This document shows, piece after piece, positions 1-9,093 of a stretch of 11,012 bases of DNA. A program made the translations under genes and the position numbers. Under the pieces are notes generated by a model. That model was given only the letters and a program-made list of their open reading frames with translations, did no database searches and was not told the origin of the DNA. The DNA comes from Mucidula mucida (lineage: Eukaryota > Basidiomycota > Agaricomycetes > Agaricales > Physalacriaceae): the NCBI GenBank assembly GCA_015501055.1, contig JADNYV010000998.1, positions 1-11,012 on the forward strand. The letters are read 5' to 3'. Numbering within the stretch: the first letter of the stretch is position 1; the number at the start of each line of letters is the position of its first letter.

Positions 1-390
1 GGAAGCACTTCATGTAGGTCCCAGAACCCTGTTTCCTCAGCATATTGGGGTCCCCATCTCCCATCTAAAACAGACAAGCCTTCGTTAGGCGCCTTGCAGC
101 ATCTTCACATGCCTGATGCATCTTCATACAGCTGTACTTCGAACCACACACCGTTCTCACGATGTCTAGTCGAGTCAGTATTTTGTCTCAAGATAGAAAG
201 CTGTAAGCCACGGAGTCTCCGTTTTTTTTATCGAAGCACGGCAGGCGGTGTGGTAGCCATCTTCTTCGTGCCGTTGTTTGTCTTGATTCTTGATCCATCG
301 CTAAGATAACGCGCCCTCAATTTGACTCTTAAATAGTGGATAGGCCAATCCTTACCGTGAACCAAGTCCCTCTCCTCTGCGTACACCATC
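1..390. other. 5' flank of the 202-residue gene, copy 1
   Basis: No convincing gene lies here. Short open frames exist on both strands, but they lack codon-like conservation and overlap each other. The segment is almost unchanged in copy 2 (to 8060) apart from the indel near 52-60, so it probably holds the promoter and 5' leader of the gene starting at 391. A hairpin followed by eight T sits at 210-229. Confidence 0.5.
210..229 (+). other. Short hairpin followed by T8
   Basis: Positions 210-215 (acggag) pair with 217-222 (ctccgt), and a run of eight T covers 222-229. The same sequence is at 7880-7899. The shape resembles a terminator, and T runs stop RNA polymerase III, but I find no recognisable RNA gene upstream, and a hairpin terminator is not expected for fungal mRNA genes. 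It may be chance. Confidence 0.3.
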
Positions 391-1203
391 ATGACTACCG
401 CTCTAAACAAATTGCCTCCGTCTGTAGAGAGGTTCAAGGTAGGTCTCCTGTTCCCCTGCCCTCCGTGATTTTATTCTCTAACGTTGCGTGTTTTTAGGTC
501 GGGCAGAAGGTCATAATGGCCAAGGCAACTTTAGCGTCCGACGGCACAGAGATCCCAGCGGGAACGCCAGGGAAAATCACGGAAGTACAGGATCGTCGTG
601 TCACCGTAAGTTTAGTGCTGCAGGCCTCTGCCATCTCAATTCAGTATTCGCATTGTCTAGGACGTGAGAACGGCCCCAACAAATCAGGCGGAGACGATGT
701 CGGACGATTTCACTACGATACTCAGCGACGATCACATAAAGAAAGACGAGTGGTATCCCCTACAGTCGTTCAGAGACCCGCCAGATTATGAGGATAATAA
801 ATTGAGGCTGGACTTCAAGGCCGCAAGCTCAATCGACGTCTTCGAGTGCGATAGATCTATTCGAGTCCCCCCGATCATATTGACGATTGGTGTAGAAAGA
901 TGTTGTGTGTTACCTTGCTCAAGACATAGATTACCCGCTCTACAGCAAGACCCTTGGTCTCAAGGAAGGTCAAGTTCGGCTCAAGAAGGGATGCAAGGTC
1001 CGTATTATAAGCGACGGTCCCGTCTCTAGCGCTGTATGTTCTCAATCAACGATCTGAGTGCCGATTCTGACGAGTCTCTAGGATCGCGAGGCAAAGTCGG
1101 GAAACCGATACCATTGGGTGCCTTACAAGGGACTCATTGAAAGGATATTGAGAAAGTTGGTAGGAGTTCTCTGGACCGCAGCTTCTTCCATAAGGCGAAG
1201 TAG
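391..1203 (+). pseudogene. Unrecognised 202-residue-type gene, copy 1, frameshifted
   Basis: This is the first copy of the five-exon gene that is intact at 8061-8882. Exons read from the same splice sites are 391-438, 498-605, 661-845, 896-1033 and 1082-1203; introns are 48 to 59 nt. Exon 3 is 7 nt shorter than in copy 2: two 3-nt losses near 705-735 and 780-795, and a 1-nt loss near 805-812. After the 1-nt loss the frame moves into exon 4 and meets a TAG at about 928-930, where copy 2 reads tgg. Exon 5 lacks one base near 1141. Residues 68-82 or so of the protein are also changed. As given it cannot make the full protein; it is either a decaying copy or carries sequence errors. Confidence 0.7.
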
Positions 1204-1413
1204 TTCGTACCGCCGAGATGTCTCTCCTTCTTAATAGTTACCACATTGTACCACTACAGCTCTGAATCGGGATTTGTACTCTTTTATTTGTTTCCATCTT
1301 GGAACTAGTGACCGTGCTGAGGGACCGAGAAGAGGCACCGATAAATCCTTGGCAAACTCGGGTGTGGCTAGTCGCGCGCAGACTTGCGCAAAATCAGCTA
1401 ACCATAGAGTCAG

Positions 1414-1427
1414 TCGATCATGATCGA
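1414..1427. promoter_or_regulatory. Perfect 14-bp palindrome upstream of NCS6, copy 1
   Basis: The bases tcgatcatgatcga are their own reverse complement and lie 26 bp before the NCS6 ATG. Copy 2 has the same site at 9094-9107. It also contains an ATG at 1420 in a different frame from NCS6, so if transcribed it would add an upstream start whose frame overlaps the true start. A regulatory role is only a guess. Confidence 0.3.
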
Positions 1428-1453
1428 TCATCCTTCCTTTCCTCCATTCCCTC

Positions 1454-2756
1454 ATGGCGCCTCGAACCTGCGCGCTCTGCCACACCGCGCGGGCCATGCT
1501 GAAACGCCCAAAACTGGCCAGCAAATCTGCAAAGACTGCTTTTTCTACGTCTTCGAAACCGAGGTGCACAACACTATTTCAGATTCCAAGTTATTCAAGC
1601 CGGGAGACCGTGTAGCATCGGGGCATCTGGGGGAAAGGGTCTCCTCCTATGTTCGTCCATCTCTTCGCCTGATCCATGTACTGGCAGATTCCACCGTCCT
1701 AGCATATGTAATGAAAGCCCTCAACGAGCGCTACAAGTACGGCTTGGATCTATTCCTCTTGTCCATCGACGAGGGCATCACGGGCTACCGCGACGACTCG
1801 CTAGAGACTGTTAAGCGTAATCAACAGCAATACGACATGCCGCTCAAGATTCTCTCGTATGACGAGTTGTACGGCTGGACCATGGACTCCATCGTCGCCG
1901 AAGTGGGGCGCAAGAACAATTGCACGTTCTGCGGCGTGTTCAGGCGCCAGGCGCTGGATAGAGGAGCAGCGATGCTTGGTGTGGATCATATAGTAACGGG
2001 ACATAACGCGGATGATATTGCAGAGACCGTCCTGATGAATAGTACGGACCACCGTGCATGCTTCAGGCGCGTTCTAACGTTCTATCAGTCATGAGAGGCG
2101 ACATTGCGCGTCTGGGCCGCTGTACGTCCATCGTGACACAGGGCGAAGACACGATCAAACGCTCCAAGCCGTTCAAGTATGCGTACGAGAAGGAGATTGT
2201 TTTGTGAGTCATACACTTACCTTCCATTTGCTTACTACATGAAGCATAGGTATGCATACTTTAAGAAACTAGACTACTTTTCGACCGAATGTATCTACTC
2301 GCCGGATGCCTACCGAGGACACGCACGGACGTTTCTCAAGGATCTCGAAGCAGCGCGGCCCAGTGCCATCATCGACATAATACATTCCGGAGAGGCGTTT
2401 GAGATACGCGACGAGGTCAAGGCGACTCAGAAGCTACAGCGTATGGGTTTTCCTTTTGTCTAGCCCAGATATCTAAGTTTTATTTAGAAACGTGCAAGCG
2501 CTGTGGGTATATGTCGAGCAATGAGCTATGTAAAGCGTGTACACTTCTCGAAGGCCTCGAGAGAGGCATAGCTGCATCCGGAATCGTAAGCCTCCGACTC
2601 CAGATGATCACCTCAAGCTCTGAATCCGCTTCTTAGACTGAACGCGCACGTAAAAAGCTGGAAGCCGAGGGCCCTACTCCGGACAACCTCCGCACTATCC
2701 CGTTCTTTGAACGACCGTCCGGCAACCCAATAGTCATGGTTGAAGGCCCATCGTAA
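1454..2756 (+). CDS. NCS6: Cytosolic tRNA 2-thiolation protein NCS6/CTU1, copy 1 (two frame breaks in exon 1)
   Basis: NCS6/CTU1 works with NCS2/CTU2 and the sulfur carrier URM1 in the cytosol to thiolate U34 of Lys, Glu and Gln tRNAs. Exons are 1454-1638, 1688-2041, 2089-2203, 2250-2440, 2488-2585 and 2637-2756; introns are 46 to 51 nt, GT-AG. With the frame of copy 2 in exon 1 the product is 354 residues, the usual family length. Visible features: N-terminal C6/C9 and C26/C29 pairs; PP-loop SGGKDS at 59-64, formed across intron 1; C141-x2-C144 and C233, the cysteines expected to hold the iron-sulfur cluster; GHNADD at 168-173; and C-terminal pairs C285/C288 and C297/C300. Exon 1 lacks one A in the run near 1510 and one C near 1615, so the PP-loop is out of frame as given. 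Exons 2 to 6 are clean. Sequence error or recent damage are both possible. Confidence 0.9.
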
Positions 2757-2838
2757 CATTCGCCTAAAAGCTGCACTGTATTACCTATGTTACACTGTAT
2801 CGATAGAATGTACACGTCCTAATAAGTATAGCCGAATG

Positions 2839-3341
2839 TTATGAAACAACCTTAACAACAACAGTACTCCCACTATTGAAAAATCCCGCAGAAAAGACAT
2901 TTGGTGTCCGTTCGAATGGAACCGTCCTGGCATCTCCGCCAACAGAAGGTTTTATACCTTCGTTGATGGCGAGACGAAGGACCGCGCCTATACTGTCCCG
3001 TACATCCTCGCCTTCCCAGTCGACATCCTGCGCGATGCTCACCCACGCATAACCGACCTTGCTTCCCTTGTGGTTATGAGTATTTCGCAATGACCGCAGA
3101 CCAGCCTTGAAGTGCGATCCAGCACTCGGGATGATCTTCTCGGGTATGTCCCCGACAAGAGTCGAGAACTGCCCACAGCTCTTCCCTTTCCCAGTCCCAT
3201 TCAGGCGCTTCTGCGACACTCGTCCCATCTTCCAAGAACATTGGCAAAAATGCGCAGGATACACATATTATGTGACAATTCCGGACGTACCGCCAGTCTC
3301 TCAGGCGACAACCTGCGTTTCACTTGTCCAGATTGCGAAGA
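2839..3341 (-). CDS. Unrecognised gene convergent to NCS6, 3' part, copy 1
   Basis: A long open exon runs from about 3228 to the TAA at 2839-2841, convergent with NCS6 and 82 bp from its stop. I do not recognise the product. It is basic at the start (a KRLNGTGKGK stretch) and ends in a hydrophobic SGSTVVVKVVS. The two copies differ here at only two codons, one silent and one K to E, which supports coding. The 5' structure is uncertain. One reading starts at an ATG at 3264 (141 residues). Another removes a 62-nt intron (3229-3290, donor gtacgt) and joins an upstream exon, 3291-3341, that itself follows a possible ctag acceptor. The second reading would make this only the last exons of a larger gene. 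Confidence 0.5.
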
Positions 3342-3401
3342 CTAGCATCGAGAACGAACAACATAAGACTCTAAAGATGTCTCAGCATATTGACTGAGCT
3401 G

Positions 3402-4263
3402 TTAATCGGTGCCTTTGACTATCTGTACCGGAAAATTGACGACCCTTGACGCGACGAAGCTTGACGATGAAAACCTGACGCGCTGTTGCTGTTCCTGCAG
3501 AACAGACAACATGATTATCCACTATCATCGATCGCAGACCTCTACAAAATGCCCGCCTATTCGACCGTTTAGTAAACACAGGACAAGTGTCCAGCGTCAT
3601 CTCTGGTTGGACGGTTGGACGGTGCGAAACGCAACCGGTAAATGAACTGTCTGTCCTGGTATATTCTTGACCATCACCTTCTTTGGACTCAGTTTCCAGA
3701 CGATATAGGAATATACGGAACTCGTCTCCACCAATGACTTGATCTCATCGAGGAACTCGCTCCTAGTGATGTTTTCCACTCAAAACCCAGCAACTGGCGC
3801 GCTCGCATATTCGGGACCGCCTGTCAATACCCATGGCAGCGATACCTACGTATCCTGTCCCTCATTGGCGCTTCATGACTACATATTATCTTTACACCGT
3901 TGACCTTGAATCCATCCAGAACGTTCGCAGACACTATAGTACATAAGTTTACTTTAGAGTCAAGCCGACAGCTTTGGCCTCCGCGAAGTTTCTGCAAAGC
4001 TGGGGTCGAGACACAGCTGCCACTGCTTTGTTGTACAGGTAATGTTGTCTGGTCTTCCTGTATACAGCACGAATACTGACGCGAAATACGCAGAACATCT
4101 TCACATCTGCCGCATTCGCAACAAGTCGGATCTGGGGCTGGATACGCAGTCAATGCTACTGCGGTCAAAGCCGCCTATAACGAACTGCTTTGGGATGTGC
4201 CTTGAGGACGGCAACTCCCTCGCCGTCATCTAAGCGCCACAGCGAAACAGGGCCAGTATATGG
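3402..4263 (-). pseudogene. Unrecognised multi-exon gene, probably broken
   Basis: Reading the minus strand with short introns gives consistent pieces: 4186-4263, 3953-4137 (after a 48-nt intron with donor gttcgt and acceptor ccag), 3540-3845, and 3402-3494 after a 45-nt intron (donor gtctgc, acceptor tctgcag), ending in TAA at 3402-3404. The third piece reads sensibly through VSLPWVLTGGPEYASAP and later SEFLDEIKSLVETSSVYSY. It is interrupted by two in-frame TGA codons at 3780-3782 and 3597-3599. The join from the second to the third piece is not resolved. An ATG at 4296 lies in the frame of the first piece, but TGA and TAG separate them. I cannot name a family. Either the gene is decayed or my exon boundaries are wrong. 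Confidence 0.35.
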
Positions 4264-4296
4264 CTATCAGCGAAGTTTTGCCAGCCTTTTAAACAT

Positions 4297-4670
4297 TATT
4301 ATTTGTTTTGTGATGGTTCCAGGTCTGTCCTTTTCGTAGCTTTCGTACACTTAGTGTTTTGGCAGCTCCGGTCTCACTTCGTGGCCGGTCAACGCGTGGG
4401 CGCTTGACTTGATGCGTAGCCAATGGGTATATATGCTGGTCACTAACCTTTCGGTCCGATCTACCTTGCTTGAGGGATTATGCGAATAGGTCTTCGAGGT
4501 CAGTTTGCTGTCGTGTTGCAGCCAACTTTAAGTCCCTCTGTATTTGAATGTACCGTGCGGCTGCAATATACAACAGAGAATACTTTAGGAAAATTAGATC
4601 TCAATGATTCAAGGTTCCACTCATCAAAGTACACTGAGTAACTACAAGCTCGTCGGACCCATTGACCAGT
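4297..4670. other. Intergenic region between the broken gene and the kinase-like gene
   Basis: No credible coding sequence is seen. A TATATA motif near 4428-4433 lies about 130 bp before the ATG at 4296 on the minus strand, where a promoter of the broken gene would be expected. The right part would hold the 3' untranslated region and polyadenylation signals of the kinase-like gene, none of which stands out. Confidence 0.4.
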
Positions 4671-6214
4671 TCACAAGGAAACGCGAGACGCGACACCAGT
4701 CACAGCCGCATTACGCCAGATGAATTTGTCTATGATCCTCCGCAGTGTCCGCACCAATGCAGCACCAAAGCGAGGTCTACATATCAAACGCAACAGCTTG
4801 ATAGTTATCGGAACCTTCGGCATGCGCATATGCGACCACTGTTTCACGAAGTCCTTTGGCAAGCCAGCCCAACGATCATGCTCCTCATAAGGCAGGCTGG
4901 TGAGCAGGTCATACTTCGGCGGATAACTCTGCAATTGCTCCTGGTCGAGTTGAGGATACAGATCATCGAAGAACTGCAAGGCTTGAGCAGCAGTCAACCG
5001 TGACTCTACATTCCAGTGAATCATGCTGTCAAAAAGAGGCGCTAGCATGGGCACTAGCGGTGTAAGATGCTCCAGGATTGTCAAATTGGTGCAACAGACA
5101 AACTTCCGGATTCGACTTACTTGAAACCGAAAACATAAAAACTCCCCCAAACAGCCTACGTCGTAGGCAAAAGGATTATATTCGTACTCCCCTTGCCAGA
5201 CGTCAGGAATGGGAGTGTCGTGTCCAACTACACTCTCCTTGTAGGGCCGACGACAAGACTCAATGCAAGTTTCGGGTGGAAGCAGAAGGGAAAAATCGAA
5301 ATCGAACAGCACGTACTTCATCCGTTCTTCCCGTCGCATCCGCTGACGTATACAGTATTCTGACGTTTCCTCTGTGAGCTGTACGTGATTGACGAGCATG
5401 TTGTATGTATCAACGTCCTGTTCAAAACGACTGTCAGCCGCGTGTAATCGAGAGCTACAGAAATCCTCACTCGGTGTACAATCTTAAAGCTATGGACATG
5501 GCTCAAGCCTTCGATTAAGCAACGTATGAGTGTGAGAATTTCTTGCATGCTTTGGAACCACGGAGACCCGACGGTATCACCCCACCTTGGTATCAATCAG
5601 TATTTTGCAAAAAAAAGCGGCTTCGAATGTCAGTTTACCGTGGCATAACAGCAAGCCAATGACCTCCAAAGGGCAGCATGTCGAGAATTGGGAGAATTCC
5701 GGGTATCATGCGCGTGTCGCGGAGCTTCTGAGCATCAAAGAGGAGGTGTAGGATCCGCGACTCTTCGCTGCCAGAACGAACCAGTTTTATAGCTACATGC
5801 CTCTCTTTTTTGTCTTGTGCGAAGACTACCCGTCCCTACCCGGAATTAGATATCGTAAACTTTGGGACCTTTGTCACGTACCATGGATGAAGCTTCGAAA
5901 GGTCTGTAATGATAGTGTTCACAGCTCTCAGCGAGGTCAAGGGGAAGATCATCGTGAAGCGCGAACGGTAAACCATCATCTGTAGGAACATTTGGTGTGG
6001 CAGGAAAGCAGTAACAGCCCCAAATGTTGTCCTTGTCGTATGGTTCGAATTTGAAGAGTACGTATCCACGTTTCAAGAGCCACGGACGCGCTATTTCATC
6101 CCAGAATCTGAGGCGCCTGGGGAGGTCGAATTCAACTGTACCTGGGCGCACAACAAATTCATCGAGGGAGAAATCAATCTGAAGACGAGTGAATTTCGGC
6201 AGGCCGAGGCTCAT
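4671..6214 (-). CDS. Protein-kinase-like protein (Agaricomycete type), DFD in place of DFG
   Basis: Five exons in minus-strand order: 5882-6214, 5639-5835, 5471-5585, 5121-5417 and 4671-5069. Introns are 46, 53, 53 and 51 nt with GT-AG ends. They join to 446 residues without a break. The N-terminal 110 residues precede the kinase fold and include RLRFWDEIARPWLLKRGY at 34-51. The kinase part shows VAIK with K128, a likely alpha-C glutamate in GSEES, HRD at 214-216 with N221, then DFD at 254-256 where active kinases have DFG, and an AYDVGCLG motif near 299-306 matching the usual DxxxxG. No glycine-rich loop is visible. Activity is therefore doubtful, though HRD and the VAIK lysine are kept. I chose the ATG at 6214 because family-like sequence begins there; one at 6256 would add 14 residues. 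The substrate is unknown. Confidence 0.85.
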
Positions 6215-6256
6215 GGACCACCTACAACTACGTCTTCCGTGAACATTGTAGGTCAT

Positions 6257-6978
6257 TGACTCTGAAGCTCGTCGACGTGATACTCGTTTCTTGGTGGTAA
6301 TGTTCGAAGTGAATGCATTTTCTCACGGCGACGGGAGTCAACGTTATTGATCACATGATACCTGCCTATTCTTGGTTCCGAAGCACACTGCTCAATGGGA
6401 TAGCTCAACTACTTCGATGAGTATCATTCACTCAATACTTTCTACATCTGATTGACTGTAATTGTGACAGATTACAGCTTGGGAAGCAGATTCAGAGTCT
6501 CCGATCATGGAGTATAACTCGGAGCATCCCTACCTCTGGAGCTCTCTGTGACCTCTACTTAACGAGCAGTGCCTATACTAATTGTCCCGATTGATAAATT
6601 ACTCGATAAGAACCTTGACAACTCACGACATTTGATTCAGGCATCAAACGCCACCTATCAGTTCCGGCATAGTGGCTGTTGAAGATCAGCGCCCAGCGAC
6701 AAGTCATTCTTAAAAGATCTGGATGCAGACTGTCTAACATTACGAGCCAAGATACCGACGCAGATCGTACGCCTGTTAAAGGTATGTTCAAGGCTTCACT
6801 CTTCCTACAGCTTTTATGACTGACTCAAGTTTTCGACCTATATTACCCTTTTCTCCCCTCTATGGCACCTTAAAACACTTACAGTTACTTGGTACACGGT
6901 CAACTACATCGGCCACTAGTAGAACACGGGGACCTGGATATTGAAAGAAAACAATAGCAAAAATTCAATGATCGTACT
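6257..6978. other. 5' flank of the kinase-like gene, no gene seen
   Basis: This stretch lies upstream of the kinase-like gene on the minus strand and should contain its promoter. Short open frames are present but look random. The part from about 6520 to 6938 has a diverged second copy at about 7203-7636. Confidence 0.5.
6520..6938. repeat. Diverged flank repeat, unit A
   Basis: Segments matching unit B in the same order are: the run starting cggagcatccctacc at 6520; the segment around 6631-6665 (tttgattca, then cgccacctat); the segment around 6745-6812 (gataccgacgcagatcg, then caaggcttcactcttcc); and the segment around 6899-6938 (actacatcggc, then gaacacggggacctgga). Identity is moderate, with many indels between the matching pieces. 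Confidence 0.65.
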
Positions 6979-7031
6979 ACCTGGGCGCACGACAAATTTA
7001 TCGGGGAAGAAGTCAATCTAAAGACGAGTGA
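6979..7031 (-). pseudogene. Relic of the kinase-like gene N-terminus
   Basis: About 53 bp closely match 6139-6192, the kinase exon 1 region coding for residues near 9-27 (FTRLQIDFSLDEFVVRPG). On the minus strand the relic still reads TRL-IDF--D-FVVRPG in part, but nothing of the kinase remains on either side. It is placed next to unit B just as the real gene is placed next to unit A, so it looks like the remnant of an older tandem duplication of the kinase 5' end. Confidence 0.75.
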
Positions 7032-7202
7032 CTATTGCTAAGAGATGACGATTGATGTTTTTCTGCATCTATTGCGGACACTACGACTTCATATGCGGAA
7101 GCGGCCGCCGGCAGTAGCTTCCACCTCAGTCTACCACAGTGACGGGGATGAACCTATCTAGTTGTAGATATTGCAGAGAGTACAATAATATTTCAGAGTG
7201 TG

Positions 7203-7636
7203 CGGAGTATCCTACTCTTCGCGGCTTCCTGAGAAACGACCGGATATATCGTGCGAAGGACCTGAACAACTGACAGTTTTTCCCTCGTTTGATCCAACAT
7301 CGAATGCCACCTATTATGCGTGACACACAATTCCGGCATACTGACTTAGTGCTTGCTCCTTGGGGAACAAGAAGTACGTATACGGCAGTACTCTCAGATT
7401 TCACGCCGAGATGCCGACGCAAATCGCGCCTGTTTAGAATATTTTCATGCCCAAGGCTTACTCTTCCTCCTCCAGTGAGTCTTTCTAGCTACCAATTTTT
7501 GTTATAGCAGCTCTCCGATGTCTTGATCACTGGGTTAGCCTCTCGGAGTCAGCTGGTGCCCCTCAAAGCACCTACGGTGGCGTCCTTCCAGTCAATAACA
7601 AGGTCACTACATCGGCTAGAACGCGGAGACCTGGAA
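7203..7636. repeat. Diverged flank repeat, unit B
   Basis: Counterpart of unit A (6520-6938), with matching pieces in the same order at about 7203-7230, 7288-7345, 7395-7470 and 7602-7636. It ends about 30 bp before the second copy of the 3.3-kb block begins. No coding sequence is supported here. Confidence 0.65.
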
Positions 7637-8060
7637 TGATTGCGCACGTCCGTGACCTCAGGACGCTATTCATGTAGGTCCCAGAACCCTGTTTCTTCAG
7701 CATATTGGGGTCCCCATCTGACACCGAGATGCTGTTAAAACAGACAAGCCTTCGTTAGGCGCCTTGCAGCATCTTCACATGCCTGATGCATCTTCATACA
7801 GCTGTACTTCGAACCACACACCGTTCTCACGATGTCTAGTCGAGTCAGTATTTTGTCTCAAGATAGAAAGCTGTAAGCCACGGAGTCTCCGTTTTTTTTA
7901 TCGAAGCACGGCAGGCGGTGTGGTAGCCATCTTCTTCGTGCCGTTGTTTGTCTTGATTCTTGATCCATCACTAAGATAACGCGCCCTCAATTTGACTCTT
8001 AAATAGTGGATAGGCCAATCCTTACCGTGAACCAAGTCCCTCTCCTCTGCGTACACCATC
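7637..8060. other. 5' flank of the 202-residue gene, copy 2
   Basis: From 7669 on this repeats the copy 1 flank and should hold the promoter and leader of the gene starting at 8061. It contains the same hairpin plus T8 at 7880-7899. No gene is seen. Confidence 0.5.
7880..7899 (+). other. Short hairpin followed by T8, copy 2
   Basis: Identical to 210-229. Its conservation only reflects the overall identity of the repeat here and is not evidence of function. Confidence 0.3.
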
Positions 8061-8882
8061 ATGACTACCGCTCTAAACAAATTGCCTCCGTCTGTAGAGA
8101 GGTTCAAGGTAGGTCTCCTGTTCCCCTGCCCTCCGTGATTTTATTCTCTAACGTTGCGTGTTTTTAGGTCGGGCAGAAGGTCATAATGGCCAAGGCAACT
8201 TTAGCGTCCGACGGCACAGAGATCCCAGCGGGAACGCCAGGGAAAATCACGGAAGTAAAGGATCGTCGTGTCACCGTAAGTTTAGGTGCTGCAGGCCTCT
8301 GCCATCTCAATTCAGTATTCGCATTGTCTAGGACGTGAGAACGGCCCCAACAAACCAGGCGGAGACGATGTCGGACGATTTCAACTACCGATTCTCGGTG
8401 ACTATTCACATAAAGGAAGACGAGTGGTACCCCCTACCATCGATCAGAGACCCGACCAGGATTATCGAGGATAATAAACTGAGACGGGACCTTCAAGGCC
8501 GCAAGCTCAATCGACGTCTTCGAGTGCGATAGATCTATTCGAGTCCCCCCGATCATATTGACGATTGGTGTAGAAAGATGTTGTGTGTTACCTTGCTCAA
8601 GACATGGATTACCCGCTCTACAGCAAGACCCTTGGTCTCAAGGAAGGTCAAGTTCGGCTCAAGAAGGGATGCAAGGTCCGTATTATAAGCGACGGTCCCG
8701 TCTCTAGCGCTGTATGTTCTCAATCAACGATCTGAGTGCCGATTCTGACGAGTCTCTAGGATCGCGAGGCAAAGTCGGGAAACCGATACCATTGGGTGCC
8801 TTACAAGGGACTCATTGAACAGGATATTGAGAAAGTTGGTAGGAGTTCTCTGGACCGCAGCTTCTTCCATAAGGCGAAGTAG
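8061..8882 (+). CDS. Unrecognised 202-residue protein, intact copy 2
   Basis: Five exons, 8061-8108, 8168-8275, 8332-8523, 8574-8711 and 8760-8882, are all multiples of three, so every intron is in phase 0. Introns are 59, 56, 50 and 48 nt; donors are gtaggt, gtaagt, gtgcga and gtatgt. The product is 202 residues, hydrophilic and basic, with no signal peptide or membrane segment. Residues 17-52 (VGQKVIMAKATLASDG through KITEV) and 142-154 (GQVRLKKGCKVRI) each have a short-strand, glycine-rich look that could fit SH3-like or KOW-like barrels, but this is only an impression. A basic stretch RRDLQGRKLNRRLRK lies at 103-117. The gene ends about 250 bp before NCS6 in the same direction. Open frame across five exons and conserved splice sites in both copies support a real gene; the function is unknown. 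Confidence 0.75.
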
Positions 8883-9093
8883 TTCGTACCGCCGAGATGT
8901 CTCTCCTTCTTAATAGTTACCACATTGTACCACTACAGCTCTGAATCGGGATTTGTACTCTTTTATTTGTTTCCATCTTGGAACTAGTGACCGTGCTGAG
9001 GGACCGAGAAGAGGCACCGATAACATCCTTGGCAAACTCGGGTGTGGCTAGTCGCGCGCAGACTTGCGCAAAATCAGCTAACCATAGAGTCAG

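Larger units (their letters stand above)
9..3325. repeat. 3.3-kb direct repeat, copy 1
   Basis: This stretch is repeated in the same orientation at 7669-11012. The offset rises from 7660 at the left end to 7670 by position 94, 7680 at the NCS6 start and 7686 at the right end, so the copies differ by several small indels. Long runs are identical and differences come in clusters (about 50-60, 690-815, 1605-1690, 1930-1945, 2200-2215, 2595-2615, 2720-2745). The left edge may extend beyond the window, since the bases before position 9 still partly match. The right edge becomes unclear where the second copy meets the window end. It carries the 202-residue gene, NCS6 and the end of a convergent gene. 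Confidence 0.95.

Noticed and set aside
136..150. ttcgaacc, which on the minus strand resembles a tRNA B box
   Set aside because: No acceptor stem, A box or cloverleaf could be folded around it.
94..309. 71-codon plus-strand open frame, identical in both copies (also 7764-7979)
   Set aside because: Conservation equals that of the whole block, the translation has no family features, and it overlaps an equally long frame on the other strand.
901..935. Intron ending at the tag near 928-930 in copy 1
   Set aside because: Copy 2 has tgg there, and an in-phase 50-nt intron at 846-895 explains both copies better.
1231..1569. 112-codon minus-strand frame over the NCS6 start
   Set aside because: It is antisense to the NCS6 leader and exon 1, which carry the real zinc-cysteine motif.
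4042..4233. 63-codon plus-strand frame starting MLSGLPVYS
   Set aside because: It overlaps the better-supported minus-strand exons, has no splice partners and shows no recognisable motif.
4662..5377. Plus-strand frames opposite the kinase-like gene
   Set aside because: They are antisense shadows of exons that join cleanly into a 446-residue kinase-like protein.
7126..7422. 98-codon minus-strand frame in the gene-poor spacer
   Set aside because: It lies in the diverged repeat unit B, is not open in unit A, and its composition is not protein-like.
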